62,962 bases of DNA, from the NCBI GenBank assembly GCA_032718475.1, contig JAUCBJ010005775.1, positions 1 through 62,962 of the forward strand, read 5' to 3'. The notes beneath the pieces were generated by a model, which saw only the letters and a list, made by a program, of their open reading frames with translations, did no database searches and was not told the DNA's origin. The position numbers were made by a program, and so were the translations under genes. Source of the DNA: Nemertoderma westbladi (Eukaryota; Xenacoelomorpha; Nemertodermatida; Nemertodermatidae). This document shows positions 23,891 through 34,576 of the stretch, one piece after another (position 1 is the stretch's first letter; every line of letters begins with the position of its first letter).

Positions 23891-24466
23891 CCCCCATTCA
23901 CCTTGCATAATGCAGAAGATTTACCTATTATGCACATATAAGTAATGAGTTGTTATATCCATGACAACATTTCATTGCTTGTTGGACACTGTTTCCTCCG
24001 GCAGGATAAACCTTAGCAGCCTGTTGGTGCCTGTTGGTGAGAATATGGTTACTCAAGGACATGCCAGACTTGGCTGACCGTGAGATCTTGGTGGCGCTAT
24101 GGTGCTGGGTCCACCAGCACTAATTATGAAACAATTAGTTAATGAAACAATTAATTTTAAAACAATCTTCTGGTTCAGATTTAGGGAATTTAGCATTTTA
24201 CTCAAAATGAGAATTAAAATAAAAAAGAATCCAATACTCTAAGTTGGACTCACTGACTTGCCTATTGTTGTGTTTTCTATACCAAAATACGAAAATTACC
24301 TAACAAGGAGTAGGGGGGGGGGGGGGGGGGGGGGGGGGGAGAGAAGAAATAAACCTAATGGGAGGAATAATGCTACGTTGAGAGTGTAGTATATAACATC
24401 ATTAATTAATGGGCTTTGTTTTCTATAATAATATTATTATTCTGCTGGTTTTTATGTTTCTTAAGG
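23891..24466. other. noncoding stretch with poly-G
   Basis: No gene. Contains a 27-base G tract (24313-24339) followed by a purine-rich segment. Confidence 0.6.
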
Positions 24467-24644
24467 TAAAGCCTGGTTCACAATCTTGTGTGTGTAGTTG
24501 TTACACACACACGTATGTAGCTACTACACAAAGCATTGTGTAGCTACACTTGTGTAGTTGTTTTTCTACACGAGGTGTTGTGTAGTAACTACACAAAGGC
24601 CTTGTGTATGTGTAATTTTGCAACTACACTACACAAGGGTTGAA

Positions 24645-25357
24645 GGATAGTTCTTTTTACAGAACACAGCAGAACACAGTAGAACACAGCAGAACACAAT
24701 AGAATAAAGGCGGAACATAGGCGAACACAGCTGTAATTAAAATCTACAGCAAAAAATAACACACTTGGGAAAATACCGGACTTAATCATACAACTGTAAG
24801 ATGTCAATTACATATTTAAATTAAATGGCGGTTTTCCATATCCTCCAAAATAAATTACCTGATCAGAGTTGCCCGATCAGCTGTTCGGTTAGGCCTGAAC
24901 CTGTTACTAGTCCAGCAGTCTGCCTGTCAGCCTGTTCCAATACTGCAGTAGGCCTAGTGCTGTAGAGACATGTACAGACTGACAGACTGTACATTGTACA
25001 GGCTGACAGATGTAGGCATTTACCGGCAATTACCGGGCACAGTGTAGAGTATATTACCAATGTACTGATATAGGCCTACTCAGCTACCGGTACTGTACTG
25101 CTGTAGAACTACCCAACTCTCCATGGTTACAGGATAGTGAGAAGTAATTTATTTTGGAGGATATGGAAAACCGCCATTTAATTTCAATATGTAATTGACA
25201 TCTTACAGTTGTATGATTAAATCCGGTACTTTCCCAAGTGTGTTATTTTTTGGTGTAGATTTTAATTACAGCTGTGTTCGCCTATGTTCCGCCTGTATTC
25301 TATTGTGTTCTGCTGTGTTCTACTGTGTTCTGCTGTGTTCTGTAAAAAGATATATCC
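24645..25357. mobile_element. long-TIR (Mutator-like) non-autonomous element nested in Harbinger
   Basis: The terminal inverted repeats are about 214 bp (24645-24858 and 25143-25357) and well conserved, starting GGATA and including a CAGAACACAG-type short repeat. A perfect 9-bp target duplication AGGGTTGAA flanks it (24636-24644 and 25358-25366). Long TIRs with 9-bp duplications are the hallmark of Mutator-like elements. The 284-bp core has no transposase. Confidence 0.85.
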
Positions 25358-25479
25358 AGGGTTGAAATAAATTCAACTTTTTGGGAACTACATAAGGCAT
25401 ATAAATATTGAGTGTCTATTTAGGTAAATAATCGTCAATTGATTTTATCATTACCGATTCGTGTATGGTATAGATAGAT

Positions 25480-25766
25480 ACACACATTTCTCTGATTTCT
25501 AGGCGTCAATTCACTTCTCAGATTTTCACCTAGCAACGATAGTAGGTGGTCGAACTGATCGGGTGACATCCTCATGTACCTGAAGTACATTTCTGGGTGT
25601 TTTATTCCCAATATGGGTAATAATTTATTAAATTCTGATAATTATTTTCGTTTCTGGTTAGCAGGCCGCACCCACCACCTTCTTTTCCTGTTCCCCATTA
25701 TTTTTTTGCTTCCATTACACATTTGGTAGCTGTAATTACCGCAACAAGATCATCATTATTTGCCAT
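25480..25766 (-). pseudogene. Harbinger transposase N-terminal remnant
   Basis: From ATG at 25766 the frame reads MANNDDLVAVITATK; after a frameshift NRKRRWWVRP follows, then a stop, then HPEMYFRYMRMSPDQFDHLL and GENLRSELTPRNQR. The RRWWVRP box followed by F..RMSP.QFD.LL is diagnostic of HARBI1-like transposases. The DDE catalytic domain is absent. Together with the TAA-flanked TIRs this identifies the host element as PIF/Harbinger. Confidence 0.85.
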
Positions 25767-25945
25767 TTCTCGAATATAATTGTAGAATACACAAGACTAA
25801 ATACACAAAGTTGTGAACATTCACTACACAATACCTTATGTAGAATGTGTATTCTACTACACAAGTGTAGCTAGTAGATACACTTGTGTAGCTACATCTA
25901 CACATGTGTGTGTAGCTACACAAGATTGTGAACCAGGCTTAAGGA

Positions 25946-26208
25946 TGAGCTTTCAACTTTCAACATTCAACTATCAACTCTTTCCAAATAACTATGTCCT
26001 ATAAGCTATAACAGGTTTGCACATCACAATTATTATTCGGTTGAGAAATACAGTAGTTGTTACCTCTGATTGGCTGTCAATGCTACTAATGCTACAGATG
26101 CCAACTTTCAACATTAAATTAGGGTAGAACATCAAGTTGACTGTCTCCACAGGCTACAATGTGTTCAAACTTTTAGTTGAAAGTTGAATGTTGAAAGTAG
26201 AAAGATCA
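25946..26208. repeat. foldback element with CAACTTTCAACATTCAAC arms
   Basis: The left arm GCTTTCAACTTTCAACATTC (25949 on) pairs with GAATGTTGAAAGTAGAAAG at the right (ending about 26206). The two arms enclose about 200 bp of noncoding DNA. It abuts the Harbinger relic almost directly. No target duplication established. Confidence 0.7.
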
Positions 26209-27064
26209 TGTGTGACCCGCCCGCGGCCGGACCTTCCGTGATAACCGAGATGCTGATGATGCCCCAATATGGTAACAAAATCACGAATTAATAACATAAT
26301 AAAATACCTCATTATCATTACACTTATCAGTTAGTAACATTTACATTTATCGATTATATAAAAACAATGAAAAATGTAACAAGAACTATTGAAACAACAA
26401 TAATATAAAGTAAAATTAATGTAAACTTTATACTAGCAGATTAATTTCAAATTTATCAATTTAAATATCTTTTATTTTAATAATAATTATTTCATTAATA
26501 AAAAACCCAGATATGTTTTCAACAAATTGTTCTAACTATTATTACTTAGACACCGAAAATGGAATTTTCCCAAATTTTTTTCAATTTATCCACTTCGATT
26601 ACAAAATTAATTAAGACGCATTGGGAAACCTACCCAGCAAACAATTTAACGTTTTAATACTGTAGTGCATTAAAATTCGTTAATTTCTGAGAATGCCAAC
26701 GTTAATTATTAGAAAATACATATAAATAACGCTAGTTTGGCCGCTTTTTTTGCGATAAAAATTAACGTTAATTTTTAACGGTATTAGGCCTATCAATCCA
26801 TTTAGAATATTTTGTCTATATATGTTATCATAAATAAATTAATATATTTCCTAAAAGCACAACCAACTCGCACAAATCTTTGATATATATATATGAAATA
26901 TTGAATGAAAATGTTTTATATTTTATTAGTTTCCGGAAAATATTATTTGCAAAAAATTAGTTATTTCGAAAAAAATACGATTAAGAATATATTTATTTCG
27001 ACCACAAACTTCCACAGCAAAATAGAAATAATTCCGTTTTGGGATAAATCGTTTATAAACATAA
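26209..27064. other. AT-rich noncoding stretch
   Basis: Very AT-rich, no gene recognised; forms the 3' flank of the small minus-strand gene at 27065-27343. Confidence 0.5.
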
Positions 27065-27343
27065 TTAGATGGTCCGGTAGAAGGCGGTATAACTATTGAA
27101 GCCATCGTCATCCTCTCCACCATCTATAACATCGACAGGAGCGAGGTAATTGTCGTTCCTTTTATTTGATATTCCTCTTTTTTCTCCGAATAATAAATTT
27201 TCCAGAAACTGCTGCCGCACCATGTTGCCTCGACTGGAATCGTACGTCAACTCAAAATCCCTTTTATGGGTTGCTTCGCTGAAATTCATTGAAATCACTA
27301 CCATAATTACTATGGAGAGGAACATAATTCTAGAATAACTCAT
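27065..27343 (-). CDS. small secreted protein, candidate peptide-hormone precursor
   Basis: A 92-residue frame built like a preprohormone. Residues 1-24 form a strong signal peptide ending SEA. Lys-Arg pairs at 27-28, 55-56 and 61-62 are candidate prohormone-convertase sites. Cleavage at the first two would release a 26-residue peptide (29-54) with amphipathic helical character (MVRQQFLENLLF at 41-52). The remainder has an acidic stretch (GGEDDD, 75-80). There are no cysteines and no Gly directly before a Lys-Arg, so no obvious amidation. I do not recognise the family. Counting from the predicted signal cleavage, F6, Y10, Q20, F22, L23 and L26 fall where secretin/glucagon-family peptides have similar residues, but the first Lys-Arg would remove the N-terminus, so this may be coincidence. 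It may lack further exons; no strong splice sites seen. Confidence 0.5.
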   Translation of the reverse strand: MSYSRIMFLSIVIMVVISMNFSEATHKRDFELTYDSSRGNMVRQQFLENLLFGEKRGISNKRNDNYLAPVDVIDGGEDDDGFNSYTAFYRTI

Positions 27344-27483
27344 ATTGATAATGTTTATATGGATTCGTATTACAACAAGTATTAAATATACTCAGTATTA
27401 CAAGTAGGCCTATACACGCAGTATTAAAAAATTTGGTAATCAAATATATGAAAATATGAATTCTAATAATGATAAGTACGTTG

Positions 27484-27735
27484 TGTCGCAGTGTCCGAGT
27501 GGATACGGCGCCTGAACTGCTTACACAATAGTGTTTGGTGGTGCAGGTTCGAATCCGACTAAAGGCTGTAGAAATTTCGCACTGTTGTGTCCCTAGGCAA
27601 GACACTTTAGACATTAGTGCCTACGCCAACCCAGCAGTATAATGGGAACCTGGCTTTGCTGGGGTAATGATAATAAAAGCGCTTTGAGTATGCAGAGCGT
27701 AGAAAAGCGCTATATAAATAACCAATATTATATTA
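27484..27735 (+). mobile_element. tRNA-derived SINE (family 4) with GCGCTATATAAATA tail
   Basis: The head resembles a class-II tRNA (GTGTCCGAGTGGATACGGCG; B-box GGTTCGAATCC). The body contains CCCTAGGCAAGACACTTTA and the 3' end AAAAGCGCTATATAAATAAC. This body and tail are known, in similar form, from SINEs spread across many invertebrate and fish genomes. It ends in a short AT repeat. A decayed single copy in this window. Confidence 0.8.
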
Positions 27736-28293
27736 TATTATAAGTAGGCCTACAGTATAACCCAGATATGAGCGAAAAATGGTGCTAAAAGAGCGAATAT
27801 TAAAAATTTACAAATAATTTTCTGCAAACTGTATACATTAAGAAGTAATTTTGAGAATTAAAATTTAATTAGTAATTAAAAATAAGTTCAAAATTAAATT
27901 GTCTCTCATATATGAAAAAGCACTAAACTTTTGAACAAACATTTTTTGCCTACCAGTGTGCTGGTATTGTATATTAAGAGGTTGAGGTATGAAACAAAAG
28001 TAAATAGGATATCGAGTTCTATGGAATCAACCTGAAACGGGCTTTCTCATAATGCTGTGTCCCATTAATACTGTAGTGGATGCTACTGGATTCTAACCCA
28101 ACACACGGTATAATACATAGTCTACATATAATTTTTCCCTAAGGAGTAATATTATATTTCCAATATTCTAACAAAATAACTATAAAATAATAACACAATT
28201 TCTAGGCCTACAGACTCTCTAATCCAAATAAACGAATAATCACATATAAACTGATCTACAAAGATCAATATTTCCTTTTACCTAAACTCTGAA
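27736..28293. other. AT-rich noncoding stretch
   Basis: No gene or known repeat recognised. Confidence 0.5.
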
Positions 28294-28457
28294 GGCGGTG
28301 TAGCTCAGTTGGTTAAGCGTCGGGCTTACAATATATTGGTTGTAGGTTCGAGCCCCGCCAGGTTCCACTCAGCCTGTCGATAAAATAAGAACTATTTAAA
28401 AACCTACTAGGAGCAAATCTTGGGATAGGAGTAGCGTCCACTCCTTCCTTCGGTTAC
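28294..28457 (+). mobile_element. SINE family 1, diverged partial copy
   Basis: Has the family-1 head (GTAGCTCAGTTGGTTAAGCG; GGTTCGAGCCCCGCC) and part of the body (GAGCAAATCTTGGGATAGG) but lacks about 20 bp around the GGGGTCGATAAAA region and the 3' end. It is joined directly to the tail of a minus-strand LINE copy, so one element landed against or in the other. Confidence 0.85.
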
Positions 28458-28830
28458 TACTACTATACTACTACTACTACGATCGGCATGCTGCATTACA
28501 GCTGCATTATATATTTATTACATATATTAAAAATGCTGTGCCGGCTTTTCTACAAAATTTCACCGCCACAACTTCCTACCACACATGACATTTGCTAAAT
28601 CATCTGCATCTTCAAGGACAGCGTCTTTTAATATGCGTCTCAAAAATGTCATGGCTGTCCACCATGCTTATTCGCTCCATGAGGCCGCCAAAGCACAAGA
28701 TTATGCACTGGCTGGTCCTCACGGCGAAAGCAATGTCCTGCAAAGCGGAGGCGGTTCTGTTCATGTGTCAAGCTGGGGGAGACTAATTGAACACCTCCTC
28801 TGTTGTATAGAGTCTGATTGGCGATGTCGG
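28458..28830 (-). pseudogene. LINE 3' fragment (same family as 12266)
   Basis: On the minus strand it matches the LINE at 12575-12900 closely: the RLRFAGHCFRREDQPVHNLV coding region, the conserved 3' end and a (TAG)n tail, seen as (CTA)n at 28458-28480. Frameshifts disrupt the reading frame. It starts within the same region of ORF2 as other copies, i.e. 5'-truncated. Confidence 0.85.
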
Positions 28831-31673
28831 TTAGCAGATATCAAAAGATGAGCGTTCGGCTTTTGGCCGCTTTACTGACTGAGTTTTAAACCTATTGGGG
28901 TGTTTAGACCATTAGCTTGGGGTGATGGGGTTGGCTATTTGACCCACCCAATATGTTTTTATAAATTTAGAGGTGAAATTTCTATTAGAAAATAAATATA
29001 CTACAATTAAATATACTACCCCTAGGAAAATGCCCTGAACTTGAAGTTAATAATTTTATGTTTGATATAAAAAAAACCGCAAACACTAGGCCTGCAATAC
29101 GTTTTTCCAACAAACCGCTAATATCCATCGCTACCACACAATATCTTCAACTTCGCAAAATTTATACATACCATATGCCACACTGCAGCACACACAAAAT
29201 CCACTCATGCACAGTGCACACCGGCCCCAAAATACCAGAAACTACCAAAACTACCCCCATCTTTAATAAACGCAGTATCTCGTAAATAATTCTCTCGAAC
29301 ACTGAAGTAACATTTCCTGTTCGCCCTACAGTAACAACAATTACACTCTCCCCTTCCGCCTAATTCCGCCATTTTCTTTTCACAGGGTAGATGGTAATTA
29401 AAACTAGATGGTTCCATTGAAATTTTCCCTTTTCTCTTTGTTCAAATTCAGTCGTGACAAGCAAACTGTAATAATCGCGGCCTGCTTCTCTCTTAGTTTA
29501 TGTTTATTTATTTATAAAGATTTTTTGCTTTGCTTACAAAACAAAGACCTGCATAATCTTGTAACATGTGTTAACTTTCGTTTATTGTTTTGGTTCCCCC
29601 AACGCACCTCTGTAACCTGCTCCTTTACAAACGCTCCTTTAAATGGCAATGAACCTAAACTTTTTTAGAAACTAACGCTCTTTGGGACCAAGCAATCTTT
29701 AGGACCTAAGGCCTAACGCAGTAAAGTCTTGGGTCTTTGCTCTTTGTTTTGTACTCACCCGCCCAATAAATTCAATTATTAAACACAGGCGAGGCAGTAG
29801 GATGAGCCACTACCGACCCCCCCCCCCCCCCCCCCCCGCATTAGTGAAATTACGGTAGGGTTCGCATTATATTTTAGTTCAAGGACCGGGATAGAAAAGG
29901 AAACAGGTGCTTGTTAACTCATATGTATTAACTCTACCTAATCAATATCTGATCGAAGTTAATAATGATGAATCAGTTTTTTCCCTAACCATCAATTAAA
30001 GCTTTCAACTCCCACATAAAACCCAATGACAAATCCATGCACTTCCTTCCCACGCAAACCCAAGCCACTCCTTTCGGAAGTCTCATGAAATGTCAATGGA
30101 TGTCCCAAGTGAACAATTGATAATAAAAGCCTTTGTTATGTGAAATACACTGAATGGAAATCCTAACCAATTATGTATTTTTATAATTACCTGTATACAA
30201 TAAGATTAGCATTAAAATTAGATTTATTATTATAGTACATTTATCTATCAAATTAGCCTTAGATTTATTATTTGAAATGCCAGGTAGAAGTTAAATAATA
30301 CTGCACTATGTTCATTATTACGACTCTCTCATCTTTGGCTAAGAGTATTAAATTTTAAAAATGGGTCAATAGGATGATGAATTAAAGAGCATACATCCTT
30401 CATGGAAGAAACCTATATTTTATAATAACATATGCTACCGCCGTAAAAATCACTAACGCTTCGGGCATCACCTAAGAATGTTACTTGTCTAGTTTCCTAA
30501 CAACTCACATTCTTTATTTAATTTGATTTAATTAGAGATAGAAACAATAAATCCTGTACTCCATGAACCCGCTTGTTTCCATGTGCACTGTACTGTATCA
30601 TTACTTCTCTAGCGGAACCCCTATTAATTGGCTTAACTATTTACTTTCGTAAAAGATAGACTTCGTAATACTCTACAAGAAACCAAAATTTCAGCTCTGG
30701 AAAATGAGGCGTTCCCGAGAAAATTAACATTTTATTAAAACACGTAATCTGTCGTAGCTGCGTTGTCAACTACATTTTCTAAACTTTGCCTTTACTACAG
30801 TACTTACCTATTAATAAGTTTGGTTAAATTTTAAACCAGCGTTGCCGAAAAATTCGTGTTCAAAAATTTCCTGGACGGACGAACGGACAGACATGGACTA
30901 TTTGCCCTATATGAAACTTACGTCAAAGGCTCGCCGGCTACATGTCTCGCCCCACTGCTCAGATATAATTAAATCATATGAGTACTGTTAGTAGTCTGGT
31001 CCCGCCCCATTAAAAAGCTTGGCTTCACAATGTCATTCACCTACCTCTGCAGTCAACTATATACTTCAACTAACTACTCGTATCAGCACATTATTAATGT
31101 TGGCCATCGGTTCCTTATACAACATGTATTATTAGAGCAGATTACTACAGTACAGTACAATAGTACCTGACACATGTGTAACTAAAATTCCTTCAGCTGG
31201 CCTGCCACCTAATATAGCACAGTGAGTAACCTAATAGATATTCCCATAGGATTCACTGGTTAGAGCTATCAGCTGACGTGGTAATAAATTTCAGACTCAC
31301 AGTTTATGTTTGCTTACTGTCTGCGAGAGCGTGACGGAGTAAAGCCAGCCTTACTAAAACATGGCAAGTAATATACTTCTCTGCAATTTGGGCCTTTCCA
31401 TTGAATATAATTACTAGGCCCTCACTGACAACTTTTTACGAGAAGCTGTTAATACATCAATCCCAGGGAGATGAAATCGTTCTTAATTTCTAAATAAAAA
31501 AAGTTGAGAAGTTTCTATTGAAACCGCGATTTTACAAGCACCCTTAGAAATCTATTTTATAGGCTCATGCAAAATTTTATCTAAATCGATTTTCTATAGG
31601 CTTCAATCAGTCTGTAGTCAGTCAGAATTACAGTAACGTACGACTTGCTAACTAAACTGATTAATCTTATAAA
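28831..31673. other. noncoding stretch, little recognised
   Basis: No convincing gene. Features: a copy of the dispersed TTTATTGTTTTGGTT sequence (29580-29640), a 21-base C tract (29817-29837), and a GACGGACGAACGGACAGAC run near 30874. Short frames at 29058-29285 and 29408-29668 have no recognisable product. Confidence 0.5.
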
Positions 31674-31972
31674 ACTTTCCCAAGTTCCAACCCATCTTCC
31701 CACAATCTCACCCATCTTTCCACATTCCCAAATTCCAATCCTCCCATATTTCCACATTCCCATCTTCACACCTACCCATAACTACATTCAAATCATCTTC
31801 CCACATTCCCAAATGTTCATCAACTCATCTTTCACCCACATTCCCAGCCAACCACCACCGCATCACCCACCTTCCCTTCCCACCCAACCACCACCGCATC
31901 ACCCACCTTCCCACCCAACCACCACCGTATCACCCACCTTCCCACCCAACCACCACCGCATCACCCACCCTA
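31674..31972. repeat. C-rich pyrimidine repeat with a 31-bp tandem core
   Basis: A degenerate run of CCCATCTTCCCAC-like words passes at about 31850-31970 into roughly four copies of a 31-bp unit containing ACCACCGCATCACCCACC. An accidental open frame of 116 codons runs through it (Pro/His-rich); not considered a gene. Confidence 0.8.
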
Positions 31973-32116
31973 ATTTAAGATCTAAAGATTACTAAAGATC
32001 TAAATTTAAGATTTAAGATCTCTAATTTAAGATTTGATTTTTAATAATATTGCCTTGTTTATTGAATAATTCAATTTTCAAATATAAATTGTTATGTAAA
32101 CTACAAAAAAACAATT

Positions 32117-32471
32117 ACTCTGGAGTCCCGAATAGACGGGGTGGGTGGAAAAATTTCATTATGCTAATAGTCGGACTGGCTGGAATAAACGTGGTGGGTG
32201 GAAAATTTTGAAAAAATATAGTATAGTACAGGGTATAGGTATTGTAGTACCTACGGCTACTAGTGGTATACTCGGTACACTGTTTTTGTTTTCTTTCACT
32301 TTCAACTCTCAATTATTAAGAGAACAAACGTTTATTTACTCATGATAAAAAATGTACTAAATTTTTTAGAAAAAATTAATAGTAGGCCTATTATTTCATA
32401 ACAGAATTGTGGGTGGATTCTTTTTCAAAAATTAATTGACATGTCGCCTCGTCTATTCGGGAGTCCAGAGT
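32117..32471. mobile_element. 355-bp TIR element (MITE)
   Basis: Ends ACTCTGGAGTCCCGAATAGA (left) and its near-perfect complement TCTATTCGGGAGTCCAGAGT (right). The interior is noncoding, with an internal GTGGGTGGAAAA direct repeat near 32140 and 32193. No target duplication is evident, so the superfamily is undetermined. Confidence 0.75.
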
Positions 32472-33160
32472 CCTAGAAAACCCCAAACAAAAATTAGCGA
32501 TATCTAGAATGTTGATTATCGCCTAACATCACATACCGTTCGCGTACAGTACAAGTATAAGTACATGTAAGGCTACCTGTAACTCCTACTTACGTACATG
32601 TTAGGCTACCTGTACTGCACTTCGTAAAAGATATCAAATTTCTTTCTTTTTATACTAACATTATATATATATAATTTTACTCGCATCTCTCAACCAATGA
32701 TAAATTACTCCCTTATGTCCTTTGCTATTGGTTACTTTAAAAATACCTAACTTCTCAGCAACATTTGAATAATTATATTATTTTAATAGAGTACCGGTAC
32801 AGTTACGGTACGGTAAGTGATACATATTCCTTTCGGGAAATCTTATCTATTACGTATCAATGTAGATATTATCCGATGGTAATCTATTCTGAAGCATCCA
32901 TTAATTTAGAGTCTCTTTATTATTATTCATAGAATTACTGACATTTTGACACGTTTATCAAAGTGACAAATTGAGATGTAGAGTTCTAGAGTATATACTA
33001 TTACAACCTGCTTGCTTTCTTTAAATAATGAAATAATTGCACCACATCAGTCAATGTCTGTATGTGTAGACGTTCGATGAATACCCTATTAGGTTGTGTT
33101 CCACAGAGCTATAGAACACCTTCTTGGAGATTTCGTGCTGACTATTTGCCTAGCAGCAGT
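32472..33160. other. noncoding stretch
   Basis: No gene. A short repeat of GTACATGTNAGGCTACCTGTA occurs twice at about 32560-32615; GTACCGGTAC at 32791. Confidence 0.5.
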
Positions 33161-33169
33161 AAATAAAAA

Positions 33170-34216
33170 GGGTATAACTTTTCGCCGTATCCGTATCCGT
33201 ATTCGTATGCATTTGCCGTATCCGTATGCACATACGCGTATGTGCGTATGTAATGGATTCCTATGGAGAATAATCCGTATGTGATTTTAGAGATTAGGCA
33301 TTGCGGACCAGTAAGAAGTGCACAGCACGCATGCAGACTGAAGACAGGTAGGCCTACTTAAAGCTAAGTGATTTAAAGAGTGTGGCTGCCGCTACCTTAG
33401 GCCTACAGTATGTCAAATCAACAATGCAGGACAGGTCCAGGATGAGTGACAGCCGGTGACAGTCCGCCAGCCCCGGGATGCGCCAGCAGTGCAGTCTACT
33501 GTATTCCAGTTAACTCTTCTTGACGCCGCTTGGAAAACTAACCAACCGTGATTTATTTTTGAACTGTTTTTCCACCAACCTGGCTATAGAATGTTGTTGG
33601 TTGCTACAGTATATGGCACTAACATAGTATAGACAGATGGAAGCAACAATGAGAATGCTAAGGGAATAAACATTCGCACAGATATTGAAAACCGTCGTGT
33701 CAGTCTGTCCTTCTTTGTGAAAATATTAACATATAATATACCTTTACTTTCGCTGTTTCGGGGCCATTATATATAGTTAAAAAACCATATGCAGCCAAGT
33801 GCCTACAAGTCCAACCTAGTGCCAATTAGTCAAACCACGTGTCTGCGAGTGCAACCGGGTGCCAGTAATTAATCTAAGTCCAACCGGGCGGCCAGGTGTC
33901 AGTTAGTACAATAAAACAAGCGCTGTGGCGCATCCCGGGGCTGAAGGACATCTTCTGTCACTCATCCTGGACCTACAATGTTTATTTGCCATAAGGTAGC
34001 GGAAGCCGCACTCTTTAAATCATATCGCTTTTAAGTAGGCCTACCTGTCTTTAGTCTGCATGTGTGCTGTGCACTTCTTACTGGTCCGCAATGCCTAATC
34101 TTTAAAATCACATACGGATTATTATCCATAGGAATCCATTACATACGCACATACGCGTATGTGCATACGGATACGGCAAATGCATACGGATACGGATACG
34201 GCGAAAAGTTATACCC
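33170..34216. mobile_element. 1,047-bp long-TIR (Mutator-like) element
   Basis: The terminal inverted repeats are about 300 bp, starting GGGTATAACTTTTCGCC, with subterminal CGTATCCGTATCCGTAT repeats and ACATACGCGTATGTGC palindromes. The inner parts of the arms (for example GCCCCGGGATGCGCCA) are more diverged and contain small gaps. Flanks AAATAAAAA (33161-33169) and AAATAAAAG (34217-34225) fit a 9-bp duplication with one mismatch. No transposase frame. Similar architecture to the element at 24645 but unrelated in sequence. Confidence 0.85.
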
Positions 34217-34225
34217 AAATAAAAG

Positions 34226-34576
34226 TAGTGGAACAGGTTAAGAGTGTACCAACTTTCAGAGGAATCTAATGATTGGATCTATAATAATAAATAGCCCTAA
34301 TAGTTAATAAGTTTCTAATAGTTTCTAAGCCCTGGTTGCGGATGATAGAGGAACTATATAAGTATATGAGTCATTTATTATTCTATGATTCCTTTATTAA
34401 TATTATCGCTAAGCTATAATTATTATTCCATTTTTTGGTTTTGACCTACAATATTCTAATTGCTAAATGGAAAGCGAAAATTGTAAATTGTTTAACAAAG
34501 ATAGGATATTGAATTGAATTGAGATAGAAGATTTATTCGTTCACAAAACTCAAATACAGAGTGGAAGAGTACAGAG
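34226..34576. other. noncoding spacer
   Basis: AT-rich, no feature recognised. Confidence 0.5.

Larger units (their letters stand above)
24467..25942. mobile_element. PIF/Harbinger transposon relic, interrupted by another element
   Basis: The terminal inverted repeats are AGCCTGGTTCACAATCTTGT (from 24470) and its reverse complement (ending 25939), flanked by the 3-bp duplication TAA (24467-24469 and 25940-25942), as expected for PIF/Harbinger. Subterminal DNA is rich in TGTGTAGCTAC words. A decayed transposase N-terminus lies inside on the minus strand. Without the 713-bp insertion the element would be about 750 bp, so it is an internally deleted relic. Confidence 0.85.

Noticed and set aside
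24589-24807. Cys-rich minus-strand ORF of 72 codons
   Set aside because: It translates the CAGAACACAG repeat inside the long inverted repeat of a non-autonomous element; not a gene.
31645-31995. 116-codon Pro/His-rich frame
   Set aside because: Lies wholly on a C-rich tandem repeat; composition explains the open frame.
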